From positions 1 to 16,893 of the forward strand of contig JANRKD010000003.1 in NCBI GenBank assembly GCA_033763655.1: a stretch of 16,893 bases of DNA. The letters are read 5' to 3'. Each line of letters starts with the position of its first letter. The first letter of the stretch is position 1. The translations under genes and the position numbers were made by a program. Positions 6,598-12,457 of the stretch are shown in pieces. The stretch is from QFOX01 sp033763655 (lineage in GTDB: Bacteria > Pseudomonadota > Alphaproteobacteria > Rickettsiales > UBA3002). The notes under the pieces are model-generated. The model was not told the origin of the DNA. It did no database searches and worked only from the letters and a program-made list of their open reading frames with translations.

Positions 6598-7122
6598 CTA
6601 GCTCCGCCCTTTATCCTTATCCTGATCGCGCCCATGCGCCGGAGCGGCGGGTGCATTATGACTCATGCTCCCCAGATCACGGCGGTCACCGGGCTGGATA
6701 TCACGCATGCCTTTTTGTGCCATCTCGCGGCCAACACCGCGCACCATCCGCTCCATCATGCTGTTGGCGAGGAACGCCTCGCGCATTTTCTGGATGGTTT
6801 CTTCCGACATGATCCATGTCAGCCACTGCATGAAACGGTTGCGCTGGCGTTCGATATTCACCCGCTTCTGCGCTTCGAGATGTTTGTCGAGCTCCTGCTC
6901 TTTTTCCTCGGCGCGCGCCTTGAGCATCTCGCGCAGCTTTTTGATAATCGCGAGGCGCACCATTTCGGTTTCGCCTTCCAGCAACTCGGCGAGTTTCAAA
7001 TCGCAATCGGGCAATTCGGCGGCAATCGCGGCGATGAGCGCTTCAATCTCGCCCATCTTGTCGCGCAGCATTGCATCCATGTCGTCCGCAGACGGGTTCT
7101 TCCTGATAGTGGGCAATGTCAT
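6598..7122 (-). CDS. Charged, coiled-coil-like conserved hypothetical protein
   Basis: Unrecognised 174-residue soluble protein. Residues 15-110 are rich in Glu, Lys, Arg and Leu and should form long helices or a coiled coil (for example around KKLREMLKARAEEKEQELDK). A Trp/Met-containing segment (RFMQWLTWIMSEETIQKMREA) and a disordered basic/acidic tail follow. The opposite frame (6634-7140 +) is open too, but it is His/Phe-rich and reads like the complement of a charged coil, so I prefer this strand. Stop codons of this gene and grxD are 6 bp apart, tail to tail. No Shine-Dalgarno stands out before the ATG at 7122, so the start is uncertain; a later Met (residue 15) is possible. Confidence 0.68.
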   Translation of the reverse strand: MTLPTIRKNPSADDMDAMLRDKMGEIEALIAAIAAELPDCDLKLAELLEGETEMVRLAIIKKLREMLKARAEEKEQELDKHLEAQKRVNIERQRNRFMQWLTWIMSEETIQKMREAFLANSMMERMVRGVGREMAQKGMRDIQPGDRRDLGSMSHNAPAAPAHGRDQDKDKGRS

Positions 7123-7173
7123 TGCGGAATGGTAACATAATACAGCACTATCATGGCAGAAAAAATGAGTCGT

Positions 7174-7188
7174 TTAATAAAAAATTAA
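7174..7188 (+). promoter_or_regulatory. TTAA-N7-TTAA site upstream of the peptidase gene
   Basis: TTAATAAAAAATTAA has the spacing of a CtrA half-site pair but lies in a very AT-rich intergenic stretch and lacks the usual trailing C, so chance is a serious possibility. Confidence 0.2.
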
Positions 7189-7211
7189 TGTTTATGCGAT
7201 AGGGTGATGAG

Positions 7212-8249
7212 ATGCCTGATAAAGAAAATCTTACCATACACACCAAAGAAGACTATTCGCGCATCGCAGATGAATTCGACACTGCAGCAGAAGGATTAAT
7301 CTCGCAAGCAAGGTTGGAGAGATGGCCTGATGAAAGGTTAAATGCTGTTTTAACCAGAAACGTGTTGCCCGGGATTAGGGCGCTGCAGGATCCTTCATCC
7401 CCCGTTACAAGCGAAATTCGGCGCAACCAATATCTCGAAGCGCAAGACGGTGCAGCAGAAATACTCGATGCTACGGAGCATAGGGCACTATATCGCGACC
7501 TCAAGAAGCAAACAAAAAAACTCAATGCAATCCATAATGTCAGCTACCTGCCACCGCCAATTATTGTTGTTGCGGAATTAAAGGACACTGAAGGCACCCC
7601 GATGATGTTCAACCATGATGCTATACTGATCGACAAAGATTTCTTTGAAAAGAACATTGATAGCATATTTCTTTCTTCAGGCCTTGCCCATGAACTCGCC
7701 CATCGCTACCAGAATTCCGATGAATTGCTGCTAGCCAGGCTCAAGGAAGAAAAAGCGGGATTGCGCCCATCCGAAAGCGACTACGCTCTCTCCAGAAGAA
7801 TGGAAGCCGAGGCTGACTTCTCGGCACGTCGCGTTTCCCCAAAAGGTTATTTCAAGGCATTCTTATCGCAAACTATGCGGGGCGATGCTGTTTTGATTGC
7901 TCATGGCATGGCATTGAATCCAACACTCAGCTTTTCAGATTTCGTTAAGGCCTACGAAGCCTTTGCTCCTGAAAAGCAAGCAAGATTGCGAGCGGAAGCG
8001 GAGGCGTTACCCCCTCCCGTGCAGGAAAGCTACTTTCTGAAGGGTATTGAAGCCACTAACGATTCATACCACCCCACTATGAAAGATCGCCTAGAATTAC
8101 AAAAGGCGCTCGATCAATACCCGGACGTATTGAAATGCCGGAATGTTCAGTTCGATGGAGAAGCGAATATTACCTCCGCCACCGAATGTGGCAGGAACCA
8201 TGTGAACATGATGGTCAACGGAGTGCCAACAGGCGCGCGGCCCCGCTAA
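7212..8249 (+). CDS. M48-like zinc metallopeptidase, cytoplasmic
   Basis: A 345-residue putative peptidase. HELAH at residues 160-164 gives the two zinc His and the catalytic Glu. EAEADFSA at 198-205 fits the ExxADxxA motif that supplies the third zinc ligand in family M48, and SYHPTMKDR (285-293) matches the family's HP...R motif near the end of the domain. There is no signal peptide or membrane helix, unlike HtpX or BepA, so a soluble intracellular enzyme is likely. The 150 residues before HELAH are helical and unrecognised. Start: AGGG-type ribosome binding site and ATG at 7212. Base composition is visibly AT-richer than in neighbouring genes, hinting at acquisition by transfer. Substrate unknown. 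Confidence 0.85.
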   Translation: MPDKENLTIHTKEDYSRIADEFDTAAEGLISQARLERWPDERLNAVLTRNVLPGIRALQDPSSPVTSEIRRNQYLEAQDGAAEILDATEHRALYRDLKKQTKKLNAIHNVSYLPPPIIVVAELKDTEGTPMMFNHDAILIDKDFFEKNIDSIFLSSGLAHELAHRYQNSDELLLARLKEEKAGLRPSESDYALSRRMEAEADFSARRVSPKGYFKAFLSQTMRGDAVLIAHGMALNPTLSFSDFVKAYEAFAPEKQARLRAEAEALPPPVQESYFLKGIEATNDSYHPTMKDRLELQKALDQYPDVLKCRNVQFDGEANITSATECGRNHVNMMVNGVPTGARPR

Positions 8250-8252
8250 CAA

Positions 8253-8276
8253 AAAGGGCAGCCGGAGCTGCCCTTT
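8253..8276. terminator. Bidirectional intrinsic terminator
   Basis: A perfect 10-bp stem AAAGGGCAGC/GCTGCCCTTT with loop CGGA lies between the convergent peptidase gene and rpsD. It has TTTCGTC on the + side and TTTTTG on the - side, so it should stop both transcripts, more strongly for rpsD. Confidence 0.88.
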
Positions 8277-8300
8277 CGTCGTGTATCGTGCCGATAACAC

Positions 8301-8924
8301 CTAGCGGCTGTAGAATTCCACCACCAGGTTCGGCTCCATTTTCACCGGATAGGGCACGTCCGCCAGCTTGGGGGTGCGGGTGAAGGTAGCCTTCATCGCC
8401 TTGCTATCCATGTCGATGTAATCGGGCACATCGCGCTCGGGCGAGGCGACGGATTCCAGCACCAGTGCCAGCTGCTTCGATTTTTCTTTCAGCTCGATGA
8501 CATCGCCTTCGCTCACGCGGTAGCTCGGGATGTTGACGCGCTTGCCGTTCACTTTAACATGGCCGTGGTTGACGAACTGGCGTGCCGCAAATACGGTCGG
8601 CACCACGCACATGCGGTAGAGCACGGCATCGAGGCGCGATTCGAGCAGACCGATCAGGTTTTCCGAGTTATCGCCCTGCATCCGGCGTGCTTCCTCGTAG
8701 AATTTGAAGAACTGTTTTTCGGTGATGTTGCCGTAATAGGCTTTCAGCTTCTGTTTGGCGCGCAGTTGCGTGCCATAATCCGACAGCTTCTTCTTGCCTT
8801 TGCTGGCGACGCCGTGCTGGCCGGGGGCATAGTTGCGGCGGTTGACGGGATCCTTCGCGCGGCCCCAGAGGGACTCGCCCAGACGGCGGGAAATCTTATA
8901 CTTTACGGCATGGCGCTTGCTCAT
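8301..8924 (-). CDS. rpsD: 30S ribosomal protein S4
   Basis: A 207-residue S4, the usual bacterial length. S4 is a primary 16S rRNA binding protein that starts assembly of the 30S body. Family landmarks are the N-terminal MSKRHAVKYKISRRLGE, the segment APGQHGVASKGKKKLSDYG, and the S4 RNA-binding domain in about residues 94-150 (SRLDAVLYRM, ARQFVNHGHVKVNGKRVNIP). The N-terminus lacks the Cys4 zinc motif present in some bacteria, as in the C-minus form. AAAGGAG seven bases before the ATG confirms the start. It stands alone rather than in a ribosomal operon, which is common for rpsD in alphaproteobacteria. Upstream are telomere-like CCCTAAA heptads. Confidence 0.98.
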   Translation of the reverse strand: MSKRHAVKYKISRRLGESLWGRAKDPVNRRNYAPGQHGVASKGKKKLSDYGTQLRAKQKLKAYYGNITEKQFFKFYEEARRMQGDNSENLIGLLESRLDAVLYRMCVVPTVFAARQFVNHGHVKVNGKRVNIPSYRVSEGDVIELKEKSKQLALVLESVASPERDVPDYIDMDSKAMKATFTRTPKLADVPYPVKMEPNLVVEFYSR

Positions 8925-9006
8925 GACGAACTCCTTTCAACAGATTCCTATCCCCAGATGAGGGGCCGGGCGTTAGGGGCCAGGGTATAGAAAGCAGCGG
9001 CGCTTT

Positions 9007-9041
9007 TCCTAAACCCTATTCCCTAAACCCTAAACCCTCGC
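9007..9041. repeat. CCCTAAA heptamer tract upstream of rpsD
   Basis: The five units are TCCTAAA, CCCTATT, CCCTAAA, CCCTAAA and CCCTCGC. On the rpsD strand they read TTTAGGG. The tract lies about 83 bp before the rpsD start codon. The remainder of the gene-free region 8925-9236 shows only the palindrome at 9121-9136 and no convincing promoter or gene. Confidence 0.9.
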
Positions 9042-9120
9042 ATGCCTTCAGGAAGAGGGGGATATGCGCTCCAACCCCAAAGGAGGAGGGAACATAGCGA
9101 TGGCGCAGGCAGAGTCAAGC

Positions 9121-9136
9121 GATTTTGGCCAAAATC
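9121..9136. repeat. Perfect 16-bp palindrome
   Basis: GATTTTGGCCAAAATC is exactly self-complementary and could be the site of a dimeric regulator. It sits in the spacer between rpsD and the 9297 gene, in a stretch without another recognisable feature. Confidence 0.6.
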
Positions 9137-9234
9137 CGTAAGTTATGGCCGAAACCCGGCGATTATCGTCGTTGCAGGCGGCGTGGTGGCCGAAGCGGCA
9201 CGCGGAGCCGGATGACGATCGCCCCGGCCATGCA

Positions 9235-9275
9235 CTAAAAAAAGAGGCGGCCCTTTTTAGGGAGCCGCCCCGAGT
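9235..9275 (-). terminator. Intrinsic terminator of the 9297 gene
   Basis: On the - strand GGCGGCTCCCT-AAAA-AGGGCCGCC is followed by TCTTTTTTT. It lies about 22 bp beyond the stop codon of the 9297-9548 gene. Confidence 0.88.
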
Positions 9276-9296
9276 TGGCAAACCACGTAAACTTGT

Positions 9297-9548
9297 TTAG
9301 GCGAGGGAGTTACCCCTGCCTGAATTCTGTGCTACCGAGTAGCTGGGAGCCGAGGCAACAATGTTTGCCTCTTGTCCGCCTGTAATCGCCCCATTGCGCA
9401 TCACGCCCATTTCCTGGAGGTTCGCAACGATGGCATCCATAAAATGCTTACCATCGAACCCAAGCTCTTCAATATAGGGGAGTATTTTTAATGCCCCCCC
9501 TAAGGTTTTTCCTGTGTAGCTAACCGCTGCTGCTGTTGCATTATTCAT
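9297..9548 (-). CDS. Short hypothetical protein under a CtrA-type site
   Basis: Unrecognised protein of 83 residues from the ATG at 9548. The frame also contains GTG codons at 9557 and 9560, but GGGGTGG lies eight bases before the ATG, so I prefer that start. It is Ala/Gly/Asn-rich, with a possible helical part (GFDGKHFMDAIVANLQEMGV) and a Ser/Gln/Asn-rich tail. No signal peptide or membrane helix is clear. The gene looks real because it is framed by a plausible control region (TTAA-N7-TTAA at 9611-9625, TATATT farther down) and a strong terminator. If the CtrA call is right, a link to cell cycle, motility or surface structures is possible, but nothing in the protein itself shows it. Confidence 0.65.
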   Translation of the reverse strand: MNNATAAAVSYTGKTLGGALKILPYIEELGFDGKHFMDAIVANLQEMGVMRNGAITGGQEANIVASAPSYSVAQNSGRGNSLA

Positions 9549-9593
9549 GTTCGTCACCACCCCGTTTTCGGCTGTTTTCCGCCTTATTTAGTG

Positions 9594-9626
9594 AATATAG
9601 CAAACGAAAGTTAAGAAGACGTTAAG
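9594..9626 (-). promoter_or_regulatory. CtrA-type binding site and -10 element
   Basis: The - strand carries TTAA-CGTCTTC-TTAA followed by C (+ strand coordinates 9611-9625), an exact match to the CtrA consensus TTAA-N7-TTAAC. TATATT follows 20 bp after the first half-site box at about 9595-9600. A site at this distance would overlap the -35 region, the usual place for CtrA-activated promoters. Confidence 0.6.
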
Positions 9627-9663
9627 TTGCCATAAAATTGTAGCCATTGTTTTCCGGTCGCCA

Positions 9664-10103
9664 GTTCTCAGCAAGGAAAGTCGCCAGTAGCCAGTAGTCA
9701 GTAGCCGGTAGCCAGTAGCCAGTGAAGGAAGTGAAGAAAGAAAGCGAAGTGAATAGAGGACGGTGGCCAGCAAGGGGAGTATCCCCCTCCCGCCTGCGGG
9801 AGGGGTTAGGGGAGGGAAGCGGCAAGGCAGAGTCGCGTGGTGAGAGTCGAGAGTCGCGTGGCGCCGCCCCTCACGCTCTCCCTTGTCATGCCGTCGTATG
9901 ACGGCATCCATCTTTTTTGAAGTAAGGTGGACCCCGTCATACGACGGGGTGACAGGTGGGGTCGGGGTGGGTTGGGATGACACGTGGGGTTGGGCGCTGG
10001 AGGCTGTGGGCTGGAGGCTGGGTGTGTAAATCGTGGTTGGTGCGCGCACTTCTCGACTCTCGCCACCCGACTCTCACCACTCGACTCTTCTCTTGCTGCA
10101 GCC
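9664..10103. repeat. Composite intergenic repeat block B
   Basis: The block holds no credible gene. Forward module: six GTAGCCA-like units (9680-9721), GTGAAGGAAG, core GAATAGAGGACGGTGGCC (about 9750-9767), palindrome CCCCTCCCGC-CT-GCGGGAGGGG (9784-9805), and GAGTCGC/GAGTCGA heptads with GTGGNGN between them (9830-9864). Centre: TTGTCATGCC element with two hairpins (about 9889-9953). Then a reverse-oriented part with GAGGCTG/TGGGCTG heptads (9993-10020) and CGACTCT/CGCCACC/CACCACT heptads (10054-10088), the reverse complement of material in block C. The block begins just beyond the stop codon of purQ. Confidence 0.85.
9889..9953. repeat. Paired inverted hairpins of the TTGTCATGCC family
   Basis: ATGCCGTC-GTAT-GACGGCAT and ACCCCGTC-ATAC-GACGGGGT are two perfect 8-bp hairpins. 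Their inner parts are reverse complements of each other, and the outer ends are TGTCA and TGACA, so the whole element is also one large inverted repeat. It resembles the left half of the element at 2978-3079. Confidence 0.75.
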
Positions 10104-10814
10104 CTATTCCCCTGCATCCCCGCCAAGCCCCAGTCTGGCGCGCAGGGAGCGGAACAGGATGGCGCCGTCGTCCCCGCCGAGGGCGGCATCGGCAAAGCGT
10201 TCGGGGTGGGGCATGAGGCCGAGCACATTTTTGCCCGCGTTGGTGATGCCCGCGATGTTTTCGCAGGCGCCGTTCGGGTTGCCGTAGGCGCTGGGCTTGC
10301 CGTCCTCATCGACGTAACGCAGAGCGATCTGCCCCTGCTCGTTCAGGGTGGCGAGCGTCGCCGCGTCGGCGAAGTAATTGCCCTCCGCATGGGCGACGGG
10401 CAGGGTGATGCACTGGCCTTTTTCGTAACCGCCAGTGAAGGCCGAATCGGTGGCCTCGACGCGCAGCCGCGTTTCGCGGCAGTTGAATTTCAAATGGTCG
10501 TTGCGCATCAGTGTGCCGGGCAGTAGCCCCGTTTCGCAAAGAATCTGGAAGCCGTTGCAGATACCGAGCACATGCCCCCCTTTGCCCGCAAAGGTAATCA
10601 CGCTCTGCATGATGGGTGAGCGCGCCGCCATGGCACCGCACCGCAGGTAATCGCCATACGAGAAGCCGCCGGGGAGCACGACTAAATCCAGCCCCTCGGG
10701 CAGCGCTGCCTCGTCGTGCCAGACATAGGCCGGGTTGAGATTGTTGGCCGCCATGACGGTGAACACGTCGCGGTCGCAGTTGGAGCCGGGGAAAACGATG
10801 ACGGCAGATTTCAT
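10104..10814 (-). CDS. purQ: Phosphoribosylformylglycinamidine synthase, glutaminase subunit PurQ
   Basis: A 236-residue class I glutamine amidotransferase that releases ammonia from glutamine for PurL within the PurS-PurQ-PurL complex. The catalytic triad is visible: Cys86 in GHVLGICNGFQIL, and His203 and Glu205 in MPHPERF. VLPGGFSYGDYLRCGAMAA is the family's oxyanion-hole region. The start MKSAVIVFPGSNCDRD matches PurQ exactly, so it is firm, yet the bases before the ATG (GGTCACTCCTC on the - strand) contain no Shine-Dalgarno. They abut a repeat element that separates purQ from purS by 169 bp; these genes are often only a few bases apart. A second repeat block starts right after the stop. 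Confidence 0.98.
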   Translation of the reverse strand: MKSAVIVFPGSNCDRDVFTVMAANNLNPAYVWHDEAALPEGLDLVVLPGGFSYGDYLRCGAMAARSPIMQSVITFAGKGGHVLGICNGFQILCETGLLPGTLMRNDHLKFNCRETRLRVEATDSAFTGGYEKGQCITLPVAHAEGNYFADAATLATLNEQGQIALRYVDEDGKPSAYGNPNGACENIAGITNAGKNVLGLMPHPERFADAALGGDDGAILFRSLRARLGLGGDAGE

Positions 10815-10825
10815 GAGGAGTGACC

Positions 10826-10978
10826 AGAGTCGAGAGTCGAGAGTCGAGTTAAGAAGATATCTCTATCACGATAAGAAAGCGTCAGGGGAATCTCAAGCGC
10901 TCGGAAATCGCTATCATTCAGACATAGGATGCGATGGATGCCATGCTGCGATTCACTCGACTCCCGACTCTCGACTCT
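10826..10978. repeat. Inverted-repeat element between purS and purQ
   Basis: Left arm 10826-10849 consists of three AGAGTCG units plus AGT. Right arm 10955-10978 is its reverse complement with one mismatch in 24. About 105 bp of unique sequence lies between them. There is no reading frame of note. The heptad words are those of the composite blocks elsewhere in the window. It ends 5 bp from the purS stop codon and 11 bp before the purQ ATG. Confidence 0.88.
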
Positions 10979-10983
10979 GATCA

Positions 10984-11220
10984 CTAGACCATCTCCACCG
11001 TGTATTTTTCGATGACGGTATTGGCCAGCAGCTTTTCGCACATCTGCTCGATGGCGCGGCGCCCCTCGACCTCGTTTGCGGCCTTGATTTCCAGCTCAAT
11101 CAGCTTGCCCACGCGCACGCCTACGCCCGCAAAGCCCATATGGTCGAGCGCCGCTTCAATCGCCTGACCCTGCGGGTCGAGCACGCCGTTCTTGAGGGTG
11201 ATATGTACTCTGGCTTTCAT
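10984..11220 (-). CDS. purS: Phosphoribosylformylglycinamidine synthase subunit PurS
   Basis: A 78-residue PurS, the small dimeric subunit that bridges PurL and PurQ and helps ammonia transfer. Family features are the opening KARVHITLKNGVLDPQGQAIEAAL, the GVRVGKLIELEI strand and the C-terminal CEKLLANTVIEKYTVEM. The frame is open to 11265, but ATG 11220 is chosen because AGAGGA lies just upstream and the protein then begins exactly where PurS proteins do. purC is 74 bp upstream on the same strand. Downstream, the repeat element at 10826-10978 interrupts what is usually a tight purS-purQ junction. Confidence 0.97.
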   Translation of the reverse strand: MKARVHITLKNGVLDPQGQAIEAALDHMGFAGVGVRVGKLIELEIKAANEVEGRRAIEQMCEKLLANTVIEKYTVEMV

Positions 11221-11294
11221 CCGTTCCTCTTGCTGGTATCGCGCTGGCTTCAGGCCTGCCGCCATATAGGGGATAGGTAGGGCAGGGTCGGCGG

Positions 11295-12170
11295 TTATTT
11301 CTTTCCGGGTTTCGGCTTGGTTTTAGCCTTTGTTTTTGCCGTTGCTACGGGTTTTACTGCCGGTTTGGCGGCGGCTTTTACGGGTTTCGCTGGTTTTTTG
11401 CCCGGCTTGCCTTCGCCAAAATCCGGCTCGACCACTTTCATCGAGGGCAGTACGCCGAGGCGGCGCGCCACTTCGCGGTAGGCCTCCTCAGTGCCGCCCA
11501 AATCGCGGCGGAAGCGGTCTTTGTCGAGCTTATCGTTGGTGCTCAGGTCCCATAAGCGGCAGGTATCGGGCGAGATTTCGTCGGCCAGCACGAGGATTTC
11601 CGTTTCGCCTTCGTAGAAGCGGCCAAATTCGAGTTTAAGGTCGATCAGGCGGATGCCGTGGCCGTAGAACAGGCCCGAGAGGAAATCATTGATGCGCAGC
11701 GCATAATGGCGGATTTCGTCCACCTCCTCGGGCTGTGCGATGCCAAAGGCGTAGATATGGTCTTCGGCGATGAAGGGGTCGCCCAGACGGTCGTCCTTGA
11801 GGCAGAACTCCATGAGGGGCGAGCCGAGGGATTCCCCCTCGAACGCGCCGAAACGCTCAGCAAAGCTGCCCGCCGCGTAGTTGCGGATAATCACCTCAAG
11901 CGGAATAATATCGACCGCGCGTACCAGTTGCTCGCGCATGTTGAGGCCACGGATGAAATGGGTGGGGATGCCCATGTCGTTCAGCCGCGTCATCAGGAAT
12001 TCCGAGATTTTGTTGTTGATGATGCCCTTGCCCGCAATCGTGCCCTTCTTTTTGTTGTTGAAGGCGGTGGCGTCGTCTTTGTAATGGGCGATGAGCGTTC
12101 CGGGTTCCGGCCCCTCGAACAGTTTTTTGGCTTTGCCTTCGTAGATCGGGGTTTTTGGGGGTGTTTTCAT
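11295..12170 (-). CDS. purC: SAICAR synthetase PurC with a basic tail
   Basis: A 291-residue phosphoribosylaminoimidazole-succinocarboxamide synthase, which joins aspartate to CAIR using ATP in the cytoplasm. Signatures are IYEGKAKKLFEG near the N-terminus, LEVIIRNYAAGS (residues 91-102), and IDLKLEFG (176-183), with ADEISPDTCRLWD after it. The enzymatic part ends near residue 250, close to the normal family length of about 235-255. The remaining 38 or so residues are almost only Lys, Pro, Ala, Val and Thr, like the tails of histone H1-like proteins, and are not part of the enzyme fold. AAGGAG four bases before the ATG fixes the start. It is first in the purC-purS-purQ order. The upstream promoter is not clear. 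Confidence 0.97.
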   Translation of the reverse strand: MKTPPKTPIYEGKAKKLFEGPEPGTLIAHYKDDATAFNNKKKGTIAGKGIINNKISEFLMTRLNDMGIPTHFIRGLNMREQLVRAVDIIPLEVIIRNYAAGSFAERFGAFEGESLGSPLMEFCLKDDRLGDPFIAEDHIYAFGIAQPEEVDEIRHYALRINDFLSGLFYGHGIRLIDLKLEFGRFYEGETEILVLADEISPDTCRLWDLSTNDKLDKDRFRRDLGGTEEAYREVARRLGVLPSMKVVEPDFGEGKPGKKPAKPVKAAAKPAVKPVATAKTKAKTKPKPGKK

Positions 12171-12386
12171 AAAGCTCCTTAGGGGCGGTCAGTGCAGGGT
12201 AACGTTCTTAGGGGATAATGCTATTTACCGCAAACGTCTAGCAGGGAATCAAGATTTTCTCGACAGGCACGCCGCAAAAAAAACGACAAAGATTTCGTCA
12301 GCCTGTGGGTAGGTTCTGTGGATAGATGGCTGGCGCAAAGCGTGGCTGCGAACTGGAGCAACATGCCGTTAAAACACAAAATGTTG

Positions 12387-12415
12387 TTGTCAACCCACGC
12401 TCATATCTATATATA
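12387..12415 (+). promoter_or_regulatory. Sigma70-type promoter of the TerB/J-domain gene
   Basis: TTGTCA (12387-12392), a 17-bp spacer and TATATA (12410-12415) place the transcription start near 12422, 36 bp before the ATG at 12458. This excludes the upstream in-frame ATG at 12326 as the start. The rest of the divergent spacer 12171-12386 shows nothing else I can name. Confidence 0.7.
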
Positions 12416-12457
12416 GTGGGTCTAACGAAGAAACCTTGTCGAGCGTATCTGCGAGCC

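Noticed and set aside
6634..7140. 168-codon + strand frame opposite the coiled-coil gene
   Set aside because: His/Phe-rich composition is expected from the complement of a Glu/Lys/Arg-rich coil; there is no ribosome binding site or known motif.
7174..7188. Second CtrA site
   Set aside because: It fits TTAA-N7-TTAA but lies in an A/T-rich leader where chance matches are likely; kept only as a low-confidence feature.
9099..9140. Short frame of 13 codons after AGGAGG
   Set aside because: The Shine-Dalgarno is about 13 bases from the ATG and the frame spans the palindrome; there is no support as a leader peptide.
12304..12323. Two sequences resembling DnaA boxes (TGTGGGTAG, TGTGGATAG) next to an A-rich run
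   Set aside because: Both deviate from the consensus, and only two occur. No origin-associated gene is nearby, so a replication origin is not supported.
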